Below are positions 1 through 5,293 of a stretch of 8,126 nt of DNA, one piece after another (position 1 is the stretch's first letter; every line of letters begins with the position of its first letter). The DNA is from an uncultured Collinsella sp. (GTDB lineage: Bacteria > Actinomycetota > Coriobacteriia > Coriobacteriales > Coriobacteriaceae): assembly GCA_958418185.1 (NCBI GenBank), contig CATZEP010000059.1, positions 1-8,126 on the forward strand. Direction: 5' to 3'. The position numbers and the translations under genes were made by a program. Below the pieces are notes generated by a model. It was given only the letters and a program-made list of their open reading frames with translations, did not search any database and had not been told where the DNA came from.

Positions 1-407
1 GCGTACTTGGCCTTGGGCTGCGGCGTGGGAAAGTTGATGGTGATGGCATCGAGCTCGCCTGTGGCAAACAGCTGCGGCAGCGATGCGGCGCCTCGGGGCA
101 GGACGAGTACGTTTGATAGCTCCTGCTCGCAGATTTTCTGCGCGGCATAGGCGATGCAGATGGGCTCCTGGTCCATACCGATAAAGAGGGTGTTTGGCTC
201 GTGGGTCGCGCGCTCTACAAGGTACGTTCCCTTGCCACAACCAAGGTCCAGGTGAAGGTGTTCGAAGGGCCTGCTGCCAACTGGCGCACAGGCCTCGCGC
301 CAATCTCCGGTATAGGCCTCGGGGTTCGTCTCAATTGCATCGGCGTAGCGCTCCAGGCGCTCCTCGAGCACAAAGTTCTTAGGCGTGCGAACGTGGACGG
401 CTCCCAT
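1..407 (-). CDS. trmB: TrmB-like tRNA (guanine-N7) methyltransferase, 3' part cut off by window edge
   Basis: I translated this gene by hand from the ATG at 407-405; 135 codons are in the window and the frame is still open at base 1. An AAGGAG ribosome binding site (412-417) lies 4 bases before the ATG. It is a class I SAM-dependent methyltransferase: motif I DLGCGKGTYLVERA is at residues 54-67, the acidic SAM-ribose strand FIGMDQEP at 75-82, and GELDAITINFPTPQPKAKY at 117-135. Order and spacing match TrmB, which makes m7G46 in the tRNA variable loop in the cytoplasm. The oddity is the last segment. TrmB normally reads about FPDPWxKxRH, but here the Asp is Thr128, the Trp is Gln130 and the final His is Tyr135. 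The fold assignment is firm; activity on G46 is uncertain and the protein may be a divergent paralogue. It lies 119 bases downstream of the Trm9-like gene on the same strand, so the two may be cotranscribed. Confidence 0.78.
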   Translation of the reverse strand, partial: MGAVHVRTPKNFVLEERLERYADAIETNPEAYTGDWREACAPVGSRPFEHLHLDLGCGKGTYLVERATHEPNTLFIGMDQEPICIAYAAQKICEQELSNVLVLPRGAASLPQLFATGELDAITINFPTPQPKAKY

Positions 408-427
408 GAGGCTCCTTGGTCATAAGT

Positions 428-453
428 ATGGAACGCATGGCTGCGCGTTCCAT
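428..453 (-). promoter_or_regulatory. Perfect 9-bp hairpin just upstream of the trmB-like ribosome binding site
   Basis: ATGGAACGC at 428-436 is the exact reverse complement of GCGTTCCAT at 445-453, with an 8-base loop. On the minus strand it would fold in the leader about 10 bases before the AAGGAG of the trmB-like gene. No T-run follows it, so it is not a standard terminator. It could be a leader structure, a protein site or an RNA-processing signal. The symmetry is directly visible; the role is a guess. Confidence 0.35.
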
Positions 454-463
454 CAATGGGTTG

Positions 464-488
464 AAAAAGGGGTGGGCATAGTTTGCCC
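464..488 (-). terminator. Weak possible terminator after the Trm9-like gene
   Basis: On the minus strand GGGCA, a 5-base loop and TGCCC are followed by ACCCC and five T residues (468-464). The stem is short and is separated from the T-run, so termination would be weak at best. Read-through into the trmB-like gene is plausible. Confidence 0.2.
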
Positions 489-526
489 GAAAGACGCGGT
501 GCGGCTCGACGGCGAGTCGTCGGTGC

Positions 527-1399
527 CTACAGGCGCTTGAGAATCACATAGCGGTTGAGATCGCCGCTGCGACCGTCAGCATGGAAGCGCTCAAGCTCGC
601 GCACGGGGACCTCGCCGCTCTTGTAGAACGTACGGACGCCGCGCACCAGGTCGGTGATCTGCTGATCGTCAAAGTGATGGCAATAACGGTAGGCGTGGCG
701 GTCGTTTTGCCAGCCAATGAGGTGGTCACCGGCTTCAAACTGCGCGGAATCGTAACCCTCAAACGGCGGGGTGAGCTCGGCGCGGGCCTCGGCGCGAACG
801 GCCTTGCGCGCCATGCGCTCGTCGTTCATAAACTCCCAAAAGCTGATGGCGATGATGCCGCCTGGGCGCGTCTGGCGCACCAGAGCGTCGAGCACGCGTA
901 CGCGGTACTCGCACGACGGCACGTGGTGCATAAATCCAAAGCAGACCGAGATGTCGGCGAGCGGGGCGTCGAAAAGCACGTCGGGTGTCTCGGCGGGGTT
1001 GAGCTTCATAAGGGCATCGAGCGCGTCGAGTTCCTGGAAGTGCAGGTTGGGAATGCGCAGGGCGTGACCATGTGCATCGATGGCCAGGTCTTGGCACGAG
1101 TCGACGCCATAGAACTCAAACGGGCAGCTGGCATCTGCCGAGGGGTTTGCCCCGTCGACGCCCTTGGCGGCAAGTGCGCCGCCGGCGGCAAAGTTCTCGA
1201 ATCGCATATTGCCGCAGGCAAGATCGAAGACGCGGACGGGATGCTCGATCGTGGCGACGTCGAGCTGCCCGAGTGCGATATCCATGGTGCGTACCCAGCC
1301 GGGCCACGGGGCTTGGCGCGTATCGGAAAAGGAGGCGGAGTGCTCGCGATAGAACGTGTTGTTGAGCTGGATGAGCGATGAGGCGAAATCGCGGTTCAC
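527..1399 (-). CDS. Trm9/ALKBH8-like SAM-dependent methyltransferase (candidate tRNA wobble-uridine methyltransferase)
   Basis: The protein has 290 residues from a GTG at 1399-1397. That start has a purine-rich GGAGGGAG stretch 9-12 bases upstream and a promoter that begins transcription after the longer ATG alternative at 1447, which would add 16 residues. The segments follow the Trm9/ALKBH8 methyltransferase order: FYREHSASFSDTRQAPWPGW (16-35), SAM motif I VFDLACGNMRFE (57-68), YGVDSC (97-102), FGFMHHVPSCEYRVRVL (154-170), RPGGIIAISFWEF (178-190), and AGDHLIGW...YRYCHHF (223-243) with a short C-terminal strand. In eukaryotes this family methylates the carboxyl of cm5U34 in tRNA to give mcm5U, working with the Trm112 zinc protein. 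FSxTR, pWP, HH and the RY-HHF segment are kept. There is an extra loop of about 28 residues (70-96), and the PW after GD is GW. Elp3, which makes cm5U, is encoded 2 kb away. The methyltransferase call is near certain; the Trm9 assignment is likely but rests on motifs only. Confidence 0.8.
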   Translation of the reverse strand: MNRDFASSLIQLNNTFYREHSASFSDTRQAPWPGWVRTMDIALGQLDVATIEHPVRVFDLACGNMRFENFAAGGALAAKGVDGANPSADASCPFEFYGVDSCQDLAIDAHGHALRIPNLHFQELDALDALMKLNPAETPDVLFDAPLADISVCFGFMHHVPSCEYRVRVLDALVRQTRPGGIIAISFWEFMNDERMARKAVRAEARAELTPPFEGYDSAQFEAGDHLIGWQNDRHAYRYCHHFDDQQITDLVRGVRTFYKSGEVPVRELERFHADGRSGDLNRYVILKRL

Positions 1400-1408
1400 G
1401 GCGCGGAA

Positions 1409-1416
1409 CTCCCTCC
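1409..1416 (-). promoter_or_regulatory. Ribosome binding site that selects the GTG start of the Trm9-like gene
   Basis: On the minus strand GGAGGGAG lies 9 bases (GGGAG) to 12 bases (GGAGG) before the GTG at 1399. The upstream ATG at 1447 has no comparable purine-rich site. The conserved family region also begins a few residues after the GTG. Confidence 0.55.
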
Positions 1417-1445
1417 GTTGGCGGTGCGAAACAAACAGTACGACC

Positions 1446-1475
1446 ATACTACCGTTAACGCCGCAACGGGGACAA
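1446..1475 (-). promoter_or_regulatory. Candidate sigma-70-type promoter for the Trm9-like gene
   Basis: On the minus strand TTGTCC (1475-1470) and TAGTAT (1451-1446) are separated by 18 bases. Transcription would start near 1439, leaving a leader of about 40 bases before the GTG at 1399. The -10 box overlaps the ATG at 1447, so that ATG would not be in the message. The spacer contains the palindrome CGTTAACG (1453-1460), a possible operator. This was matched by eye only. Confidence 0.42.
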
Positions 1476-1531
1476 CCAAGCTACGGGTCATTGCTTTGTT
1501 TGGACACATTTCCGCAGCTCATATGCATCCG

Positions 1532-1544
1532 CAACCGCCGGTTG
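1532..1544. promoter_or_regulatory. Small palindrome in the divergent control region, possible operator
   Basis: CAACCG, one base, then CGGTTG form a 13-base interrupted palindrome. A TAGAAT box at 1558-1563 could be a plus-strand -10 element for the XRE gene; if so, the palindrome covers its -35 position, where no good -35 match is seen. XRE regulators often bind short palindromes near their own promoters. The rest of 1400-1666 holds no gene I can support; a second palindrome, AAGGCGCCTT, is at 1608-1617. Confidence 0.25.
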
Positions 1545-1656
1545 TCAAAAATCTCACTAGAATAGGTGGCATGCTTTTGGCGGTGGCGGATACATTTTTA
1601 ACTGTGCAAGGCGCCTTAAGAACAAAAACGGTCCGGCGGCACGGCTGGCATCACAT

Positions 1657-1662
1657 AGGAGG
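1657..1662 (+). promoter_or_regulatory. Ribosome binding site fixing the XRE regulator start
   Basis: A consensus AGGAGG sits 4 bases before the ATG at 1667. The reading frame stays open upstream to an ATG at 1418, but that 83-codon extension crosses the divergent promoter region and has no family-like sequence, so 1667 is the real start. Confidence 0.85.
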
Positions 1663-1666
1663 AACC

Positions 1667-2389
1667 ATGAATGTAGAAACTGCGCAGCGGCTCGCCGACC
1701 TTCGTCGCAGCAAGGGCTTTAGCCAAGAAGGGCTGGCACGAAAGCTGGGACTGTCGCGCCAGGCGGTCAGTAAATGGGAGCGCGCGGAGAGCTCGCCCGA
1801 TACCGAAAACCTGATCTCGCTCGCCAAACTCTATGGCGTGAGTTTGGACGAGCTCCTCAATCCGAGCGATGAGATCGAGGACGATATCGAGTTTGAGAAC
1901 GAGGACCGCGCTCGTCAGCGCGAGGCCGAGGCGGCAGAGCGCGCCCGCACCCATGAGGCAGCGGCGCGTGCGACTGAGGCGGCAACGCAGGCAAGTGACG
2001 CGGCAGCCAAGGCGGCGCAGGCGGCAAGCTGGAGTGCGCAGGCCGCCAATGCGGCGACGGCTCAGGTGACGGGTGCCGTTGCGGCCGGCCCGACTCCGGT
2101 GAAGGGTCCGTTCCAGTCGTTCCCGTATTGGGCCGTGTGCTGGCTGCTGTTCTTTTTACTGATGTTACTGGTTGGTGCCAGCCCCTTTCCCGCACTGATC
2201 TTCTTTACGATCCCCATCTATCACTGGGTGGCACGTGCGCTCGATGGCGATTGGGCGCGCGGGGATATCCAGGTTGGTCCGGCGCCGGCGGTCGCTAGGA
2301 CTAAAGGGGAGGACGTTTCCACAGCGGTTGACGCTGACCTGGCTGCCGCGACCACCGCTGAGTCGAGTGCCAAAGAAGGTGATGAATGA
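1667..2389 (+). CDS. XRE-family regulator with a C-terminal membrane hairpin
   Basis: The product has 240 residues. Residues 5-63 form an XRE/Cro-type helix-turn-helix: RLADLRRSKGFSQEGLARKL, then the recognition helix LSRQAVSKWERAESSPD, then LISLAKLYGVSLDELL. An acidic stretch (67-80) leads into an Ala-rich, Glu/Arg-patterned helix (about 81-135), likely a coiled-coil or stalk. Two hydrophobic segments (about 153-170 and 173-188) with a short loop predict a membrane hairpin that keeps both ends in the cytoplasm. The C-terminal 50 residues are Ala/Asp/Glu-rich and probably disordered. It would bind DNA while held at the membrane, probably sensing an envelope state. Its stop overlaps the start of the DUF4097 gene by 4 bases, so translation is likely coupled and the two probably work together. 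The target genes and signal are not visible; self-regulation through the divergent region is an inference. Confidence 0.9.
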   Translation: MNVETAQRLADLRRSKGFSQEGLARKLGLSRQAVSKWERAESSPDTENLISLAKLYGVSLDELLNPSDEIEDDIEFENEDRARQREAEAAERARTHEAAARATEAATQASDAAAKAAQAASWSAQAANAATAQVTGAVAAGPTPVKGPFQSFPYWAVCWLLFFLLMLLVGASPFPALIFFTIPIYHWVARALDGDWARGDIQVGPAPAVARTKGEDVSTAVDADLAAATTAESSAKEGDE

Positions 2390-3288
2390 TGAAGCTCTCG
2401 CATGAGTCTAAGAGGCGCTTGGGCATTGGCATCGGAGCGTTTGTGCTTATCATCGGACTTGTCTTTGGCATTTCGCGGACATTGATTCATTTTGATGGTC
2501 CGTGGGATCTCGACGATGTTGTATCCGGCTTGTCCAGTATGGACGATGTGGTTGACGACGACGATTTTATGAACGATGGCGGTAAATATTCCGCTCGGCC
2601 TCAGCAGCTTTCGAGCGAAACGTTTGATGCCGACGCGTTCACATCGCTTGACTTGGACGTGACGTCGGGCACGGTCGAGGTCAAACACGTCTCCGGCGGG
2701 CCAGTGCGCGTAATTGAAAGCGGTCGCGTGGCAACGGGGACCGTTGCCTTCGATACGGCAACCCAGAACCTGGCCGAAATCAAGGGCTCTACGCTCAAGA
2801 TTCGCCAGTTCGATTGCGATGACGAGCGCGCCATTGACCGCACGGTTACCGTCGAACTGCCGCGCGAAGTTGCCGATAACATGGTGGGCATTACAGCGAA
2901 TGTAGGATCGGGTGACCTGACGGTCGCGGGCATTGCGTGTCATGACTTCAACCTGACTTTGGACTCTGGAGACGTTGAGTTTACGGGCACCGTGACCGAT
3001 ACCCTGAATGCCGAGGTCGGTTCGGGCGATGTGACGTTCGAGCTCTACCAGGCCCCCGCGAAGTCGATGGACGTGAGTGTGGGCTCGGGCGATGTGGAGA
3101 TGACGGTTCCGAACTCGACGGGCTTTAAGGCGAGCCTCACCTTGGGCAGCGGCGACTTCGAGAGCGATTTCCTTCCGCTTGGCTACGACGGCGAGACCAT
3201 TTTGAATCTTGAATTCGATAACGGCGATAAGTCTGCTACGTATCGTTTTGAGGTCGGTTCGGGCGACATGTCGTTTGATCCGGAGTGA
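2386..3288 (+). CDS. Membrane-anchored DUF4097-family beta-repeat protein
   Basis: The product has 300 residues. The start is ATG 2386 (or the adjacent ATG 2389), with a GAAGG site 6-9 bases upstream inside the regulator gene. A single hydrophobic segment (residues 12-30) after a basic N-terminus predicts an inner-membrane anchor with the rest outside. An acidic linker follows (41-64, including DDVVDDDD). Residues 85-300 form a beta-solenoid-like domain with repeated GSGD turns: SGD is at 175, 194, 213, 234, 255 and 292, nearly all in the form V/L-x-SGD-hydrophobic. This pattern is typical of DUF4097 (YvlB-like, sometimes called putative adhesin), a family often encoded beside small regulators or membrane proteins and linked to envelope stress; its biochemical role is not established. 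Coupling to the XRE membrane regulator suggests it is that regulator's partner, for example as sensor or effector. A hairpin terminator follows. Confidence 0.85.
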   Translation: MMKLSHESKRRLGIGIGAFVLIIGLVFGISRTLIHFDGPWDLDDVVSGLSSMDDVVDDDDFMNDGGKYSARPQQLSSETFDADAFTSLDLDVTSGTVEVKHVSGGPVRVIESGRVATGTVAFDTATQNLAEIKGSTLKIRQFDCDDERAIDRTVTVELPREVADNMVGITANVGSGDLTVAGIACHDFNLTLDSGDVEFTGTVTDTLNAEVGSGDVTFELYQAPAKSMDVSVGSGDVEMTVPNSTGFKASLTLGSGDFESDFLPLGYDGETILNLEFDNGDKSATYRFEVGSGDMSFDPE

Positions 3289-3334
3289 CATGCGGTTTTC
3301 GGAGATCGGTACATATAGGCATGCTCTTTGATGG

Positions 3335-3374
3335 AGGCGCCGGAGCCGTGACGGGCTTCGGCGCCTTTGCCTTT
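3335..3374 (+). terminator. Hairpin terminator after the regulator-DUF4097 pair
   Basis: GGCGCCGGAGCC (3336-3347) pairs with GGCTTCGGCGCC (3354-3365), one pair being a G-U wobble, around a 6-base loop; A3335-T3366 extends the stem to 13 bp. The tail TTTGCCTTT is T-rich but interrupted, so termination may be incomplete and allow some read-through into elp3. Confidence 0.7.
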
Positions 3375-3379
3375 ACAAT
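3374..3379 (+). promoter_or_regulatory. Candidate -10 box for a leaderless elp3 transcript
   Basis: TACAAT ends 6 bases before the elp3 ATG at 3386, so transcription would begin at or next to the A of the ATG. No Shine-Dalgarno sequence precedes the ATG beyond a GGGG run only two bases away. No clear -35 is seen, as is common for such promoters in actinobacteria. The box overlaps the end of the upstream terminator tail. Confidence 0.4.
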
Positions 3380-3385
3380 GGGGAC

Positions 3386-5293
3386 ATGGAACAGATTATC
3401 TTGAACATACTCGAGGCTCTGCGTCGCGGCGAGACCGTGGACGACAAAGCGCTCGTCAAACTGATACATGCCGAGGCGCGCCGTGAGGGCGCCGACAAAC
3501 GCGATTTGGCCAAGCGCCGTCTGCTGCCGTTCTACCAGCGGGTTAAACGCGAGGAGCCGGCTCGGTGGGCTGCGTGGAATGTCGATTCCGATCTGGAACG
3601 TCAACTGCTGCAGGCGCTGCGTATGAAGCCGCGCCGAACGGCTTCGGGCGTGGCGACCATTACCGTCATCACCAAGCCCTGGCCATGCTCGGGCGATTGC
3701 CTGTTTTGCCCCAATGATCTGCGCATGCCCAAAAGCTATCTGCACGCCGAGCCGGCGTGCGCCCGTGCGGAACAAAATTGCTTTGACCCGTATCTGCAGG
3801 TGAGCGCTCGTCTGACCGCGCTTTCGCAGATGGGGCATGCGACCGACAAGATCGAGCTTATCGTTCTTGGCGGTACCTGGAGCGACTATCCGCAAGGGTA
3901 TCAAACGTGGTTTATGTCGGAGCTTTTCCGTGCGCTCAATGACGATGCCGTCGCCGGCGTGGCGGCCAACCCCATGTTGGCGCGTCCGGGCATCAGTCGT
4001 GCCGAGGCGGGGCGTCTGCTCGATGACGCTCCCGCCGATGCCCTGCCGCCGGTGGTAGTAGAGCGCCGCGAGCGCTATCGGGCCGCCGGCATTGCGACAG
4101 ACGAGGCTGAGCTTGCTGCCGGCGTTGCCGACGAGCAGGAGCGTGTGGATGCTGCCGTGGGCGGCTATAACCGCGCGGTGCGTCGTCTGTACGGCCCTGG
4201 TACGCCGTGGGGCGAGGTTGCCGAGTGGCAAACGACAACGATGGAAGAGCTCGAGCGCCAGCAGCGCATCAACGAGACGGCGAAGCATCGTGTGGTGGGA
4301 CTCGTTATCGAGACGCGCCCCGATGCCGTAACGCCGCAGGCCCTCACGCTCATCCGCCGCCTGGGCTGCACCAAGATTCAGATGGGTATCCAGAGTCTCG
4401 ACCAGCACCTGCTCGATATCAACGAGCGTCGCATTTCGGTGGCTCAGATCGAGCGGGCGTTTGCGCGTGCACTATTGTTTGGCTGTAAGATCCGTGCGCA
4501 TTTTATGCGTAACCTGCTTGGCACCACGCCCGAGGGGGACGAGCGCGACTACGAGCGCTTTATGACCGAAGGGGCCTTTATGCCCGACGAGGTCAAGGTC
4601 TACCCGTGTGCGCTCATCGAGGGCTCGCGTCTGGTGGGCTGCTATGAGCGTGGCGAGTGGCGCCCCTATACCGAGGATGAGCTGCTCGATGTGCTGGCCG
4701 ATGACATCGTGGTGACGCCGGCGTTCTGTCGCATTAGTCGCATGATTCGCGACTTTAGCTCCGACGACATCATGGTGGGCAACAAGAAGCCTAACCTGCG
4801 CCAGCTCGTTGAGAACCGCTTGGCGGCTCGTGGAGAAGGCACGGTGGTGCGCGAGATTCGCTATCGCGAGATCAGCACGGCGGGTGCCGACCTGGATGAG
4901 TTGACCCTTGACGAGGAAGTGACGTACGAGACGCCGGTGACGCACGAGCGCTTTTTGCAGTGGGTGACTCCCGAAGGCAAGATCGCTGGCTTTTTGCGCC
5001 TGTCGCTGCCCGATCGTACTTTTGTTGCCGCGCATGCGGACGAGTTACCGACGACGCCGGACGAGGCGATGATTCGCGAGGTGCACGTGTATGGCATGGC
5101 GGCGCGCGTGGGCGATCAGGGCCAGGCGGCGCAGCATCACGGGTTGGGGCGTTTGCTCGTTGAGCGTGCGTGCGAGATTGCCCGGGATGCGGGTTATGCG
5201 CGTATCAACGTGATTAGCGCGATTGGTACACGCGAGTACTATCGCCATCTTGGATTTTATGACCATGGCCTTTATCTGCAAAAGGAGCTCTAG
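3386..5293 (+). CDS. elp3: Elp3: radical SAM/GNAT tRNA U34 carboxymethyltransferase
   Basis: The product has 635 residues. Elp3 uses a 4Fe-4S cluster, SAM and acetyl-CoA to install a carboxymethyl group on C5 of wobble uridine 34 of tRNA (cm5U) in the cytoplasm. An N-terminal basic helical region (1-85) precedes the radical SAM domain. CSGDCLFCP (101-109) supplies C101, C105 and C108; ELIVLGGTW (157-165), VIETRPD (307-313), KIQMGIQSLD (330-339) and PDEVKVYPC (400-408) match the Elp3 core. The GNAT domain fills about 520-635, with REVHVYG (564-570), the acetyl-CoA loop QHHGLGRLL (583-591) and GTREYYRHLGF (614-624), so both active centres look intact. The cysteine spacing is CX3CX2C rather than the CX9CX2C I recall for eukaryotic Elp3. 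An Ala/Arg-rich insertion of roughly 95 residues lies at about 187-283. No Elp1/Elp2/Elp4-6 genes are nearby, as is usual for bacterial Elp3. Its stop directly precedes the next gene. The start is ATG without a clear ribosome binding site. Confidence 0.95.
   Translation: MEQIILNILEALRRGETVDDKALVKLIHAEARREGADKRDLAKRRLLPFYQRVKREEPARWAAWNVDSDLERQLLQALRMKPRRTASGVATITVITKPWPCSGDCLFCPNDLRMPKSYLHAEPACARAEQNCFDPYLQVSARLTALSQMGHATDKIELIVLGGTWSDYPQGYQTWFMSELFRALNDDAVAGVAANPMLARPGISRAEAGRLLDDAPADALPPVVVERRERYRAAGIATDEAELAAGVADEQERVDAAVGGYNRAVRRLYGPGTPWGEVAEWQTTTMEELERQQRINETAKHRVVGLVIETRPDAVTPQALTLIRRLGCTKIQMGIQSLDQHLLDINERRISVAQIERAFARALLFGCKIRAHFMRNLLGTTPEGDERDYERFMTEGAFMPDEVKVYPCALIEGSRLVGCYERGEWRPYTEDELLDVLADDIVVTPAFCRISRMIRDFSSDDIMVGNKKPNLRQLVENRLAARGEGTVVREIRYREISTAGADLDELTLDEEVTYETPVTHERFLQWVTPEGKIAGFLRLSLPDRTFVAAHADELPTTPDEAMIREVHVYGMAARVGDQGQAAQHHGLGRLLVERACEIARDAGYARINVISAIGTREYYRHLGFYDHGLYLQKEL

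Noticed and set aside
507..522. Hairpin CGACG/CGTCG just after the Trm9-like stop
   Set aside because: It has only a 5-bp stem without a T-run; in GC-rich DNA this is expected by chance.
581..1381. Plus-strand open frame (266 codons) opposite the Trm9-like gene
   Set aside because: The minus-strand frame has clear methyltransferase motifs; this one is its antisense shadow.
1418..1666. N-terminal extension of the XRE regulator to an upstream ATG
   Set aside because: AGGAGG precedes the ATG at 1667, the helix-turn-helix begins right after it, and the extension covers the divergent promoter region.
2221..3291. Long minus-strand open frame (356 codons) opposite the XRE and DUF4097 genes
   Set aside because: It spans two overlapping real genes on the other strand, has Arg/His-rich composition without domains and no good ribosome binding site was noticed.
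3236..4408. Long minus-strand open frame (390 codons) opposite elp3
   Set aside because: It lies antisense to the well-supported Elp3 coding region, shows no recognisable domain and arises from the strong third-position GC bias.
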